From a virus, in IMG/VR virus record IMGVR_UViG_3300027793_000159, positions 1 to 37,314 of that record: a stretch of 37,314 bases of DNA; one strand, 5' to 3'. The notes beneath the pieces were generated by a model. That model saw only the letters and a list, made by a program, of their open reading frames with translations, was not told the origin of the DNA and ran no database searches. Positions 1 to 8,348 of the stretch are shown here, one piece after another. The translations under genes and the position numbers were made by a program. How positions within the stretch are numbered: position 1 is the stretch's first letter; every line of letters starts with the position of its first letter.

Positions 1-1929
1 CATCATGCCTCCAATCGACCATGCAATCGAACTTGGATCGGATAGATCGGGGAATACTTTCCTAAAGACTGGGTTGGATTCTGTTCGGCTTACTTGATAG
101 CCAATCTCCGACGGTTCCATCATTCCAGCGTCTATGGAAGCTCCTGGATTCATCGCTTCCTGCTGTTGAAGCCCTGGCTGTGGTGCTTGGCCTGTCATCA
201 TCCCGGTCAGCGATCCAACTATCTGACGCATCGTTTGCGGAGGTAGCATTGAGGCAAATGCTGCATTTGATGTCATTGCCCCAAGTGCCTGTGCTATACC
301 TACCCGCAATTGCCCTTGTGCATTCTCCATCATAACGCTTAACTGCTTGGCTTCATTTTCAGCCTTTATCTGAAGCAGTTTCTGGCTAGCTTCTGATTCT
401 TTGATTTGCCCTTCGGCCAGCATTTTGTTGACTTCGGTTTCTTGCTGTCTCGCCTCGTTGTCCATTTCTTTCAGTTTAAGCTGTGTTTCTCTGTCAGTGT
501 TGATTTTGAGTTTGTTCGTTTCGGTTTGCATCCTTGCTACGTCGCGTTGTGCTTGATTCAAGTCCTTTTGGGCCATGAACTGCATCCCGGCTTCCGGGGC
601 CGCTCCCATCGCAGCGCGAAGCGATAGCTCCTCGGTGGGTGCCATGCCGTACCGATCCATTGCAATCCGAGCGTACTTAATGTCCTCGAACTGCTTCATG
701 CGTTCTCGCATACGCTGGCGATCTTCGGCTCGTTCTGCTGCCTTTCGCTGCTGGTACGGAGATTCACGTTGACCGAACTTCTCAAGGTTCATTGCGGCGT
801 TGGCTTCTCGGCGAGATTGCTCAAGTGCTCGAAACTCCTCGCTGGTTGGTTTATTTGCTCGCCACTCGGCACCACGCTGCTTCATCGCCTGCCGCTCGGT
901 TTCCATTTCCGCCCGGCGATCCATTTCTGCCATCAGGTTGATCGGTGCGATCCCGGTGCGATTATCTCGGCTGAGCGACCTGGGGTCGGTCAGTGCCCGT
1001 CGCGTAATGGATTCGTCTACGATCTGGTTGGCGATGTCGCGGCCCTGGTTCTGCATCTGCACCACGGACATAGGAGCCCCGGTCAGTCGATCGAGCCCGA
1101 TGGTTCCGCTGTCGTTGACCCCGGCCCGAACGTCTTCGAGAAGGTTGGCTACGGTCGGCGTTGCCCCTGGCTTGAGGATTCCCCTGGTTGGCGTCGGCGG
1201 TGCTGGTGGTGCTCCCTGTTGTGCTCGCTTCATGGCGTTGTCGGTGCCACGGACTTGCGGCGTAGGCTGTCGCATTGCCTGCCCTGGAGTCTGCGGAGTA
1301 GGCGAGACGGGTGAAGGTCGATTGAACTGTCGCACTGGTGGAACCGGGGGTCCACTGGTCATATCCGGTGCCCGTAGTGGTGGAACCGGGGGTCCGCTGG
1401 TCATGTCCGGTGCATTGACCGGGACTGGACGCATCGGCCTTGCTGCAACAGGACGGGGCCCCATTTCTGGCAATGCGTTTGAAGTCCCCGACCCAAGTAT
1501 TGGCGATGTAGTCATCCAGGGCTGGTCTGCCGAAAGCAGGGAGTTCACTCGCCCTTGCATCCCCCCAAGAAATGTTGGTAGAGTTTTCTCTAAAGGCTCT
1601 GTGCTCATAAGAGGCTGCGTTAGGATCGGCTTGTCGAGGCCCATCCGCTGTGCGATCGTCGGAGGTGCAGTCGGTTTTGGCGCAGCAGGGGGGCGGGCCA
1701 GCCTTGATCGGGACTGGGCTCGCATTTCGACTGTTCCGCCTTGAAATGCTGGAGATCCCGGAAGCAATTCAGATCCCGCTGACTGGTACGGCTGTGGCAT
1801 GTATTCGCCGCCCGGTGCTGGGCTTGCCGCCTGCGGATTCCTCAGAACATAGGACAAAAGCTGTCTGTTCATGGCCTGCGGTTTTGGCTGGCCTTGCATG
1901 GAGTACGCGCCGAATCCACCGTAAGACAT
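1..1929 (-). CDS. coiled-coil/low-complexity virion protein (partial)
   Basis: This reading frame stays open from an ATG at 1929 to the left edge (643 codons with no stop), so the C-terminus is missing. The start has AGGTGA five bases upstream and lies just after the stop of the 123-residue gene. The N-terminal third is rich in Pro, Gln, Gly and Met and contains a 14-residue tandem duplication based on APDMTSGPPVPP (DNA about 1336-1420). The middle (DNA about 900-300) is highly charged helix, rich in Glu, Lys, Gln and Arg, with the look of a long coiled coil. The tail is Gln/Met/Pro-rich. Its place as the last gene of the virion operon suggests a tail, internal-virion or tape-measure-like protein, but no family was recognised. 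Long plus-strand ORFs here are shadows. Confidence 0.75.
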   Translation of the reverse strand, partial: MSYGGFGAYSMQGQPKPQAMNRQLLSYVLRNPQAASPAPGGEYMPQPYQSAGSELLPGSPAFQGGTVEMRAQSRSRLARPPAAPKPTAPPTIAQRMGLDKPILTQPLMSTEPLEKTLPTFLGGMQGRVNSLLSADQPWMTTSPILGSGTSNALPEMGPRPVAARPMRPVPVNAPDMTSGPPVPPLRAPDMTSGPPVPPVRQFNRPSPVSPTPQTPGQAMRQPTPQVRGTDNAMKRAQQGAPPAPPTPTRGILKPGATPTVANLLEDVRAGVNDSGTIGLDRLTGAPMSVVQMQNQGRDIANQIVDESITRRALTDPRSLSRDNRTGIAPINLMAEMDRRAEMETERQAMKQRGAEWRANKPTSEEFRALEQSRREANAAMNLEKFGQRESPYQQRKAAERAEDRQRMRERMKQFEDIKYARIAMDRYGMAPTEELSLRAAMGAAPEAGMQFMAQKDLNQAQRDVARMQTETNKLKINTDRETQLKLKEMDNEARQQETEVNKMLAEGQIKESEASQKLLQIKAENEAKQLSVMMENAQGQLRVGIAQALGAMTSNAAFASMLPPQTMRQIVGSLTGMMTGQAPQPGLQQQEAMNPGASIDAGMMEPSEIGYQVSRTESNPVFRKVFPDLSDPSSIAWSIGGMM

Positions 1930-1936
1930 GATTCAC

Positions 1937-2308
1937 CTACTGCTGGAAGACTTGTCGAACAAGGTTCACTGCCGCCGCGCCGGTCGATTTGGCGTAAACA
2001 TTGAGCGTACTTAGCTTGGGAAGGAATGCGAACTTCTGCGGTGGAATCTCGAACAGCGGGTAGAACGTGGCCGAAACTTCCAGGCCAATCTGTACCGTGT
2101 GAGTCGAGTCAGCGTTGAACAGTCTGGTCACGCCGCCATTGCTCAGGCCCGACAACTCAAGGATTTCGTAGGTCGTCCCGATGTTCTGAGAGCCGTCAAC
2201 AAACAGAGAACTTCCGGTGTCGAATTGGTACTGAGTGTTCGGAACCTCTGTCTTCACTCCCGATCGGCTGGCCCTTAGTCCGAAGTCCACTGTGATTTCG
2301 TTGGCCAT
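1937..2308 (-). CDS. small beta-rich probable virion protein
   Basis: This 123-residue protein starts MANEITVDFGLRASRSG. It has no recognised family, signal peptide or membrane segment. The composition (many short Val/Thr/Ser/Gly strands, few charges) suggests a beta-sandwich or barrel. GGAAGGTG lies about six bases before the ATG, inside the end of the methyltransferase gene. It lies between the methyltransferase and the coiled-coil protein at the distal end of the virion operon, so a small structural or decoration role is likely. This is inference from context only. Confidence 0.6.
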   Translation of the reverse strand: MANEITVDFGLRASRSGVKTEVPNTQYQFDTGSSLFVDGSQNIGTTYEILELSGLSNGGVTRLFNADSTHTVQIGLEVSATFYPLFEIPPQKFAFLPKLSTLNVYAKSTGAAAVNLVRQVFQQ

Positions 2309-2309
2309 T

Positions 2310-2867
2310 TCACACCTTCCGAAAGCAGAGATTATCCCATCGGTTCATGCCGGATCTTGCCGTGAACCCTTGCTGAACTACCGCCCAAAGGTACTCGTTC
2401 CGAACGTCCTCAATGATATACCATTTCCTGGCGATCGGCAGCAAAAAACGCTGGGTCATAAGCATGTCGCCAAGCTCATGCGACCCGTCGTCGATGATGA
2501 TGTCAAACTCAAATCCAGAATCTACCATAGAGGATAGGCAGTCTGGTGATGATTGATCGAACAAAAACGTGGAAATTCTGTCTTCCTGAAACAGAACCTC
2601 TGGGCGAATGTCGAGCCCTGTGATCTGAGCGTTTGGGAAATACTCAGCCCACATTCGCAGGCTAGCCCCAGGCTTGTAGGATTCCCCGACAATCGGCACC
2701 ATCAATTCGGGGTGTCCAATTCCTATCTCAAGGATTCTCACTGGTTCTTGGCGGATTGGCTCAAACTGCTGGTGATACCAGGGGGTGTAGGAGTGCCCGT
2801 ACTGCTGGCACTTGTCGGCGCCGTACTTCAAGGCCAGTTCGCAGAGGGGCGTTAGCGTGTCAGCCAT
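2310..2867 (-). CDS. class I SAM-dependent methyltransferase
   Basis: The 185-residue protein has the Rossmann methyltransferase pattern. Motif I is ILEIGIG (residues 45-51), followed by the acidic strand end GLDI at about 84 and then DIIIDDGSHE at about 122-131. The order GADK, SYTPWY, LEIGIG, SLRMW, IIDDGSH recalls sugar or macrocin-type O-methyltransferases. I chose the ATG at 2867 (MADTLTPL); a longer frame exists but would sit deep inside the upstream gene. The chosen start overlaps the end of the DAD-motif glycosyltransferase by 16 bases. As the last of a run of three glycosyltransferase genes, it probably methylates a sugar those enzymes add. The acceptor is unknown. Confidence 0.75.
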   Translation of the reverse strand: MADTLTPLCELALKYGADKCQQYGHSYTPWYHQQFEPIRQEPVRILEIGIGHPELMVPIVGESYKPGASLRMWAEYFPNAQITGLDIRPEVLFQEDRISTFLFDQSSPDCLSSMVDSGFEFDIIIDDGSHELGDMLMTQRFLLPIARKWYIIEDVRNEYLWAVVQQGFTARSGMNRWDNLCFRKV

Positions 2868-3430
2868 TCCATGATCCCGTCGTAGGCTAGGGTTGGTCGT
2901 CCATGCCAAGCGACGATCTTTGGATTGTCGGCTCGGAGGTGAGGGAAAGGCTGTACGCTATTCCATTCGGCCCCGATGGGACAGGCCAGTTCCGGCTTTT
3001 GGCGAATCAGCATGTTCATTGGGTGCTGCTCCCACCACTTATGCCCGCCGTCTTCAGACGCAATCCATTCGTCAATGAATGATGACAACTTGTCACCAAC
3101 TTGAAGAACCATGACGCCAGCGTTGTAGTGATCGTACTCGTCGCCCTGGTGCCACGCCATTCCTAGCGGTGCCGTCTGCCCCGTCTCGATGGGATCGCCA
3201 AGCCAAAGAGTGTCGGCGTCGAGCCACACAATCCGTTCGTAGCCCTGCCGGATCGCGTCCCGGAACATATAGACCTTCTCCCAGGAAACGTGCCTCTCTG
3301 GGTTTCGGTGCTGGTGCGTGAACAGGATCGAGTAGTTGAGCCTCGCCGCATGGCGATAGTGGTGCTCTGCCGTCAACAGCAAGAGCCTCTTGTACCCTTC
3401 AGTTGCGTTTTGTAGGACGATCGTTTTCAT
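2852..3430 (-). CDS. GT-A fold glycosyltransferase (GT34/GT8-like)
   Basis: This 192-residue protein carries a DxD-type motif, IVWLDADTLWLGDP (about residues 67-80), where the two Asp of DAD would bind the metal and nucleotide sugar. Further on, HYNAGVMVL (about 105-113) is a typical acceptor-side segment of GT8/GT34-like galactosyl- or mannosyltransferases. The start is the ATG at 3430 (MKTIVLQNATEGYKRL), which overlaps the upstream stop as ATGA; the longer frame is discarded. The length is short for the family and suggests a bare catalytic domain. It is co-translated with two other glycosyltransferases and a methyltransferase. Confidence 0.75.
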   Translation of the reverse strand: MKTIVLQNATEGYKRLLLLTAEHHYRHAARLNYSILFTHQHRNPERHVSWEKVYMFRDAIRQGYERIVWLDADTLWLGDPIETGQTAPLGMAWHQGDEYDHYNAGVMVLQVGDKLSSFIDEWIASEDGGHKWWEQHPMNMLIRQKPELACPIGAEWNSVQPFPHLRADNPKIVAWHGRPTLAYDGIMEWLTR

Positions 3431-4125
3431 AGGTCGGGTAACTCTAGCTTTCCATCTACGCAGTAGACAACTCCCTTGCGACTGAATCGCAAGTACGGCT
3501 CTTGCTGTGCTGGCATTTCGAGAATCATGTTCGGGTGTTTCAGCCCTTCGGCTACGGCGGTCGCACAAGTTGGATTACCAATGTAAAGCTCGCAACCTGC
3601 AATGGCCTGAGCGACTTCCATGAAGTCGTCCGCAGGTATGAACGGAACGCTTTTCTTGTATGAGTCGCAGAAGTGCTGCCACTCACCGGGCAGGCCAATG
3701 AATCCGATCTGGCCATTGTACTTGTCGCAGATGGCTCCCCAGTCAAACCACGGCGTTATGTATCTGGTCGTGCGAGTGATTACTACCGGATATGTTTTTC
3801 TTGGTTCTGGGACTTTTAGCCAAGCGGTATTGCGGTGATACCAGTGATGTCCCATCGTTGCCAGATGCAAGTCGGCCAAGTTGTTGCAGCCGTGATCGCG
3901 GAAGCCGTTGATGTTCGTGTCGGTCGCGTGTTGATTGAATCCGAATGCGTGAATGTAGTCCTGGTACTCTAGCAGCCTCCGAAGTTTCTCCGCTCTCTCT
4001 GGAGTCATGGCGTGCGTAGTTCGTCCCGGCATGTTGAACAGCCATAGCTCCCCTCCCCCGCACACGCGAATCGTCGGCAGTGCGTAGATGATGTCCCCAA
4101 GGTCGCCAGCGTGACTAAAGTACAC
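3427..4125 (-). CDS. GT-B fold glycosyltransferase (GT9/heptosyltransferase-like)
   Basis: The 232-residue protein begins with GDLGDIIYALPTIR (residues 7-20), the glycine-rich first loop of heptosyltransferase-like GT-B enzymes. It has the C-terminal pattern of that fold: FIGLPGEWQHF, then FMEVAQAIAGCELYIGNPT and CATAVAEGLKHPN, which resembles the GT9 nucleotide-sugar site. It is shorter than cellular heptosyltransferases (about 320-350 residues), so it is a compact phage version. The start overlaps the end of the GT25 gene by 11 bases and the stop overlaps the next start as ATGA. Donor and acceptor are unknown. Confidence 0.7.
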   Translation of the reverse strand: MYFSHAGDLGDIIYALPTIRVCGGGELWLFNMPGRTTHAMTPERAEKLRRLLEYQDYIHAFGFNQHATDTNINGFRDHGCNNLADLHLATMGHHWYHRNTAWLKVPEPRKTYPVVITRTTRYITPWFDWGAICDKYNGQIGFIGLPGEWQHFCDSYKKSVPFIPADDFMEVAQAIAGCELYIGNPTCATAVAEGLKHPNMILEMPAQQEPYLRFSRKGVVYCVDGKLELPDL

Positions 4126-5125
4126 GGTTCCTCGACTCCTCTAGTTTGGCGATGGCTTCCTCAACTGTCTCGGCTTCGATCTTATGCCAGCGTGCAAACT
4201 GAAACTGACTCAGCAGTTCGTCAGTAATGGAGGGGTGGTACAGGCATGGAAGGACAAGGCCGTCGCGCACAACTTCTCGCTGAACCCATTCGTACCATCG
4301 CTGGATGTTTGCCGCTGGCTGGCTAGACCCAAGGGCCTGACACACTCCCCGATCCAATCCGTCCTCAGTTAGCCAGTTTCCTTGATGCCATCCGCGATGT
4401 CGCAACTCTGCCGCTACGGCAGGGGTGGCCTTTAGGAAGATCGCTTCCGGTCGCAAGTACAAGTCGTGATCCTTGGAGAACTTGCCTGGATTGTGCCAGA
4501 AGTGCGGCGGGTTTTCTTTTCCGCTGATGTTTGACCAGCCTCCGTCCTGGCCTACAAGCCACTCGTTCGGGACATAGACGTTGACTCCCTTTTCTTCATG
4601 TAGTCTTCCGAGGTGGTGGTCGATATGTTCACCCTGCTCGAATGGTACTTTGAACAGGTGCTTGTAAAGTTTGGCGTATCCTCGATTGTGGACGGCGAAG
4701 CAGTGAGTTCGGTTGACGTTGTACGGAATCAGCCATTCGTCGTTGATGCGATGGGGCGGGTGCTCGATTTCGTAGAGAAGCTGACCGCCAAGGTATGCCT
4801 GCTCCCAGTCTTCGGGGATCGTTTCCATGTACTTCGCTAGCTTTTCAGCGAAGTCCTCTACGAAAATCGCGTCGTCCTCAAACACTAAGTAGGACTGGAG
4901 CCCAGTGTTCCATGCGTGTTCGAGGATCTGAAGGTGCGATCGGTAACATCCCCATGCACCACGGCCAGCACTCCACCAGTACGGATGCTGAACCGTGTCG
5001 CCATGAACCGCTCGCCAAACCTGCACCTCTCCAAGCAAATCCTCTGGATAGGATTGCCTGAACTTTTCGAGGCGGTCTTGTTTGAATGGGAGATTGATGA
5101 CGAATGTTGCGTCAAACAGTTTCAT
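4115..5125 (-). CDS. GT25 family glycosyltransferase
   Basis: The 336-residue protein has the three hallmarks of glycosyltransferase family 25 (LPS/collagen galactosyltransferase type). These are FVINLPFKQDRLEKF near the N-terminus (8-22), GAWGCYRSHLQILEHA (56-71), and YLVFEDDAIF (79-88) with EDD as the metal-binding motif. The first about 220 residues are the catalytic domain; the remainder (to 336) is an extra region of unknown role. It overlaps the end of the Cys-rich gene by 14 bases and the start of the GT-B gene by 11. It probably transfers a hexose to a virion or envelope acceptor together with its neighbours. Confidence 0.8.
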   Translation of the reverse strand: MKLFDATFVINLPFKQDRLEKFRQSYPEDLLGEVQVWRAVHGDTVQHPYWWSAGRGAWGCYRSHLQILEHAWNTGLQSYLVFEDDAIFVEDFAEKLAKYMETIPEDWEQAYLGGQLLYEIEHPPHRINDEWLIPYNVNRTHCFAVHNRGYAKLYKHLFKVPFEQGEHIDHHLGRLHEEKGVNVYVPNEWLVGQDGGWSNISGKENPPHFWHNPGKFSKDHDLYLRPEAIFLKATPAVAAELRHRGWHQGNWLTEDGLDRGVCQALGSSQPAANIQRWYEWVQREVVRDGLVLPCLYHPSITDELLSQFQFARWHKIEAETVEEAIAKLEESRNRVL

Positions 5126-5627
5126 TCTTTCCGTGACCTGCTAGCTTGATGGCGTACTTGATTAGGGGGCGATAAGTCATTGGAAGCCAGTTGATCCCCC
5201 GACGCTTGGCCTCCGTCTCCAGCCACTTCTCGATTTCGTCTACTCTCTCAAGGCATCCCTGCACGCCCCACAAATCCATCATCTGCTTGTGGGCCTCGCA
5301 GTCGCACGCCCCGTCCGTCTTGAGCCATCCGATCAGGCTGTGAAGTCTAGTTCCCGGTCCATCCTTCGGGATGTTTCCGGCCAGCCCTTGTCGGAGATAG
5401 GCGTGTTCGCCGTCAAAGTTAAGACGATTTCTCTGATGCAGGTGCGAGATTGCGAGCGAATAGGTAACGTGATTGGGCGATCTGGGATTAGACAGCCCGT
5501 CGCAAAACAGACATGCCTCTGGAGTGACGACACACTGGTCCTGAGTCGTTTCGACTTTGGCCAACGCCGACGCAACTCGGCAGGTTGTCTTTTCCTGCGG
5601 CCAAGTTTCTTTGTATGGACAACTCAT
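5112..5627 (-). CDS. Cys-rich conserved hypothetical protein
   Basis: This 171-residue protein starts at the ATG at 5627 (MSCPYKETWP), which overlaps the upstream stop as ATGA. Cys residues at 3, 16, 32, 39 and 42 form an N-terminal cluster that could bind Zn or an Fe-S centre. A second group (C108, C110, C125) lies in a C-terminal segment around DGPGTRLHSLIGWL and MMDLWGVQGCLERVDEIEKW. I recall similar two-part proteins in planctomycete genomes and phages, often near glycosyltransferases, but cannot name a family. It sits between the Ser-rich protein and the glycosyltransferases, which hints at a role in the same modification pathway. Confidence 0.65.
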   Translation of the reverse strand: MSCPYKETWPQEKTTCRVASALAKVETTQDQCVVTPEACLFCDGLSNPRSPNHVTYSLAISHLHQRNRLNFDGEHAYLRQGLAGNIPKDGPGTRLHSLIGWLKTDGACDCEAHKQMMDLWGVQGCLERVDEIEKWLETEAKRRGINWLPMTYRPLIKYAIKLAGHGKNETV

Positions 5628-6322
5628 ATTGCACCGCAATCTGTAGTTACTACTTGGTTGGGAAAACTACCGTTAAACTGCGGTGGATTACAGGCACACT
5701 TAGGACCGCCAGGAAATGGTGCAGTACAGTTATCGCTGACAGGGCCCGCGCCCCATCCTGAGCCATCCCAGGTGAAAGTGCAAGTACCGCAAACTGAAGT
5801 CGTGTCGCTGCCCTGAGACGATGCCGAACTGGACGACAGGGACGAAGAACTCGAAGACGGTTTCGATCGACTGCTTTCCGATGGAGGCGGACTGGAGCTA
5901 GAAGGACTTGAACTGGATTCCGAAGGAGGTGAGCTTGAGGAGCTTGAGGAGCTTGAGGAGCTAGACAGACTTGAAGAACTCGATTGGCTAGGCGATGAAG
6001 AACTCGACGAACTAGATTCGGACGGCGGTGGTGGCGGCGGCGGGTTGCAGTCGCAGCAGCTTACTTCAAACACCGGCACAAATGAGGCGTTCGCTCCGAG
6101 GTATGTACCGGGATACTGGGTTCCTGGTTGCAGCGTATCGCATTCGCGAACGATGAATAGCGGCTCCCCAGATCCCGATGGACCTGCGTAAACCATCGCC
6201 CGTCTCGACATCAGCCGGTCGCCGCATCTTGCACCGAAGATTAGATTGCCAAGGTGAAGGGCCTTGTATCTTCGGCGAGTGAGCGAACATCCTCCACCGG
6301 ATGATGATGAATCGCTAATCAT
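5624..6322 (-). CDS. Ser-rich linker protein with Cys-rich ends, probable fibre/receptor-binding component
   Basis: This is a 232-residue protein starting at the ATG at 6322 (MISDSSSSGGG), joined to the upstream stop as ATGA. Residues 1-93 form an N-terminal domain ending CCDCN. Residues 94-100 are seven Pro. Residues 101 to about 177 are almost all Ser (about 50), broken by Pro, Glu, Gln and Leu. The last 55 residues form a small Cys/Trp domain with CGTCTFTWDGSGW and CACNPPQFNG. I recall this tail domain from planctomycete proteins. The DNA for the linker is made of 9-bp repeats and may be unstable. A flexible Ser tract beside three glycosyltransferases looks like a modification target. The function is inferred. 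Confidence 0.7.
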   Translation of the reverse strand: MISDSSSSGGGCSLTRRRYKALHLGNLIFGARCGDRLMSRRAMVYAGPSGSGEPLFIVRECDTLQPGTQYPGTYLGANASFVPVFEVSCCDCNPPPPPPPSESSSSSSSSPSQSSSSSLSSSSSSSSSSSSPPSESSSSPSSSSPPPSESSRSKPSSSSSSLSSSSASSQGSDTTSVCGTCTFTWDGSGWGAGPVSDNCTAPFPGGPKCACNPPQFNGSFPNQVVTTDCGAI

Positions 6323-7602
6323 GTATTCAGATCCTTCACCTTGCAGGCGTACAGATCCCGCCACGATCCATTCTCGAATCTCTGCACCATCCCATCGTAC
6401 AATCCACCTTCATCGGGCTGGCTGGAGGTGATTAGGACAACCTCCATGACAGAGTAGGCTCGCTGGATTGGCTTGGGCAAGTCGAACTCAAATGGCTCGA
6501 ATAGTTCAATGACTGTGTAGTCGCCCTTCTTCTTGGAGTCGTGGTAGTAGACTCGCGACAGTTGCTCTCCAGGCATAAGGTCGAACAGCAGTTGCGAATA
6601 GGCGGACTGGCCAGGGACCGAGTTTGCGGTAGCCTTTCCGTAGATCGTGTAAGACAAGTCAGTTGCGCGATTGTTTATCTGGCTTGAGTTGTAAACCTGA
6701 CCATCCAGCAAGATCGTGTACGAAGTATCGACAACGCTTACCTTAGTTCCTGGTATTGCCCCTGCTGCTCCTGTCGAAAACTCCACCACTTCTGGCTGAG
6801 CGTAGGAGGCCCAGGTAATTTTTGTGTGCAGGGCAGGGGGGAAAATGACGCTGATCTTTTCGGGTGCGTTTCTGCCGTTGACCGGGATGTCGCTAGTCCA
6901 CTTGAGAAAGTCAATGTATCCGGTGAGGAGTGCCGTAAGTCCGGTCTGGATGGAGTTGTGCGAGGCGAAGCGATACGTTCCCGTCATTAGGTCGTAGACT
7001 GGAAAATGCCCACACGCTTCGAGTGCTTGGCATATCGCGTGCCACACGCTGACGCCATCAAAGTTGAGGTTTTCCGGTACGCTTGCCGGTGCTCTGGCCA
7101 GGGTTGGGCAGACAGCCGAACCGCTCTTGGCTACTGCCGGAAGCTCTGACCATAGGGCGTTGAGAACTGCTTGCCATGTCTCTCCTGCGCTTACGTCGTA
7201 GTTGAAAACCTTGTCCGAAATGAGCCAGGAGTTGTCGATAAACTTCTGTTCGCCAGCGTATCGGGGGTCTTTGCACTGGACGTAGTACGTTCGTGCTGGG
7301 TCTGGGTTGGCTTGTGCTTCCTCGAACGCTTCGATTAGCGTGATCGTCCACCCAGAACTGACGAAGGTTGGTGCTCCGTCCTGCTCTACGGAAATCGTTA
7401 CGGTCGCTGGTGCTGCCGGAAGTTGATCGATGAACTGCCTATCAACTAGCAGGTGTGCGGTCGCTGCTCGCCTACCGCGAAAGTGCTCGATACTGTTGAC
7501 CTTGTTCCACCAACTGATCGGATACACCGACTCGCTTCTTGGTGCGTGAAGCAAGTCCGGGGAGGTGCATGGCAAGCCTTCGATCTTGAATTGCGTAGGC
7601 AT
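6319..7602 (-). CDS. probable tail hub/baseplate protein
   Basis: The 427-residue protein starts at the ATG at 7602 (MPTQFKIEGLP), which shares one base with the upstream stop (TGATG). It is beta-rich with segments such as RTYYVQCKDPRY, WQAVLNALWSELP and VWHAICQALEACGHFPVYD. Their order (cargo-like N-terminal strands, then a helix-rich low-complexity-free insertion, then strands) is reminiscent of gp27/late-control-D-like tail hubs. It lies downstream of the tail tube and tape-measure-position genes, where hubs and distal tail proteins normally are. No exact family was recognised. Confidence 0.6.
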   Translation of the reverse strand: MPTQFKIEGLPCTSPDLLHAPRSESVYPISWWNKVNSIEHFRGRRAATAHLLVDRQFIDQLPAAPATVTISVEQDGAPTFVSSGWTITLIEAFEEAQANPDPARTYYVQCKDPRYAGEQKFIDNSWLISDKVFNYDVSAGETWQAVLNALWSELPAVAKSGSAVCPTLARAPASVPENLNFDGVSVWHAICQALEACGHFPVYDLMTGTYRFASHNSIQTGLTALLTGYIDFLKWTSDIPVNGRNAPEKISVIFPPALHTKITWASYAQPEVVEFSTGAAGAIPGTKVSVVDTSYTILLDGQVYNSSQINNRATDLSYTIYGKATANSVPGQSAYSQLLFDLMPGEQLSRVYYHDSKKKGDYTVIELFEPFEFDLPKPIQRAYSVMEVVLITSSQPDEGGLYDGMVQRFENGSWRDLYACKVKDLNT

Positions 7603-8348
7603 CAGAGGATCACTGGTGCAAGGTTGTTGTTGTACGGGAAGGCATAGATATACTTCCAGGCAGTCCGATACATGGCATAACCTTGCCCCCACTTCTTAGG
7701 CGAAGTGTAAGCGATGGTCGTGAAGTGCTCCAGGTAATTCCAGCCAGAGGCTAGCGGCGATGGAGGAGTCGGATAGCCCAAGAGAGAAACAGCATAACCG
7801 CTGTGAACAACTTTTTGAACACTGTAGTAAGAAAGCAGTCTAGGCTGAGGATACTGCGTCGGATAGATCCGCCAGCTTTTGATCGGTCCTGCCGTACCGA
7901 TGCGTTGAATCGTGTCCTGGTAATCGACCACGTTTGAATACGCCGATACAAACTCGTTGAAGAACCCCGCCTGAAACGTCTTCTTAGAGCAAAACTCCGT
8001 GTCATCCCCTGGAGCCCAATTTAGATAAGTCAGCACGTTTCCGGTGAGGCTTGACGAATGTGCAGACTGGAGGAACATCGAGGTGACATCGCCGTCGTCT
8101 CGATAGAACCCGACATCCTGATAGTCTGCCGAGTACGCTGCTTCGAGAGCCAGCATTTTCGTGTTTAGATCGTCCTGCTTTTGCAGGTTCGTCGTGAGAT
8201 TTGACGCAGCCAGAAGTTCGCCGCGAACGTGAAACTCCACGCGAGTAGTCATTCGCCTGCCGCGAGGGGACCGTACCGGGCGGTAGTTGAAACTGGCGAC
8301 GGTGACGGTGTTGTCGTCGTGCTGGTAGCTGCCGACCTTGAAGTACAT
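7602..8348 (-). CDS. tail-region protein, possible distal tail protein
   Basis: A 248-residue protein starting MYFKVGSYQHDDNTVTVASFNYRPVR, with start and upstream stop overlapping as TGATG. It is rich in Tyr, Ser, Thr and aromatic residues, with no membrane segment or signal peptide. The position between a helical protein in the tape-measure slot and the hub-like protein fits a distal tail or baseplate component. No signature motif was found, so the role rests on gene order. Confidence 0.6.
   Translation of the reverse strand: MYFKVGSYQHDDNTVTVASFNYRPVRSPRGRRMTTRVEFHVRGELLAASNLTTNLQKQDDLNTKMLALEAAYSADYQDVGFYRDDGDVTSMFLQSAHSSSLTGNVLTYLNWAPGDDTEFCSKKTFQAGFFNEFVSAYSNVVDYQDTIQRIGTAGPIKSWRIYPTQYPQPRLLSYYSVQKVVHSGYAVSLLGYPTPPSPLASGWNYLEHFTTIAYTSPKKWGQGYAMYRTAWKYIYAFPYNNNLAPVIL

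Noticed and set aside
800-1744. 314-residue plus-strand ORF
   Set aside because: It lies opposite a longer minus-strand frame with protein-like composition and ribosome site; the plus frame reads as Ser/Arg/Gly-rich shadow.
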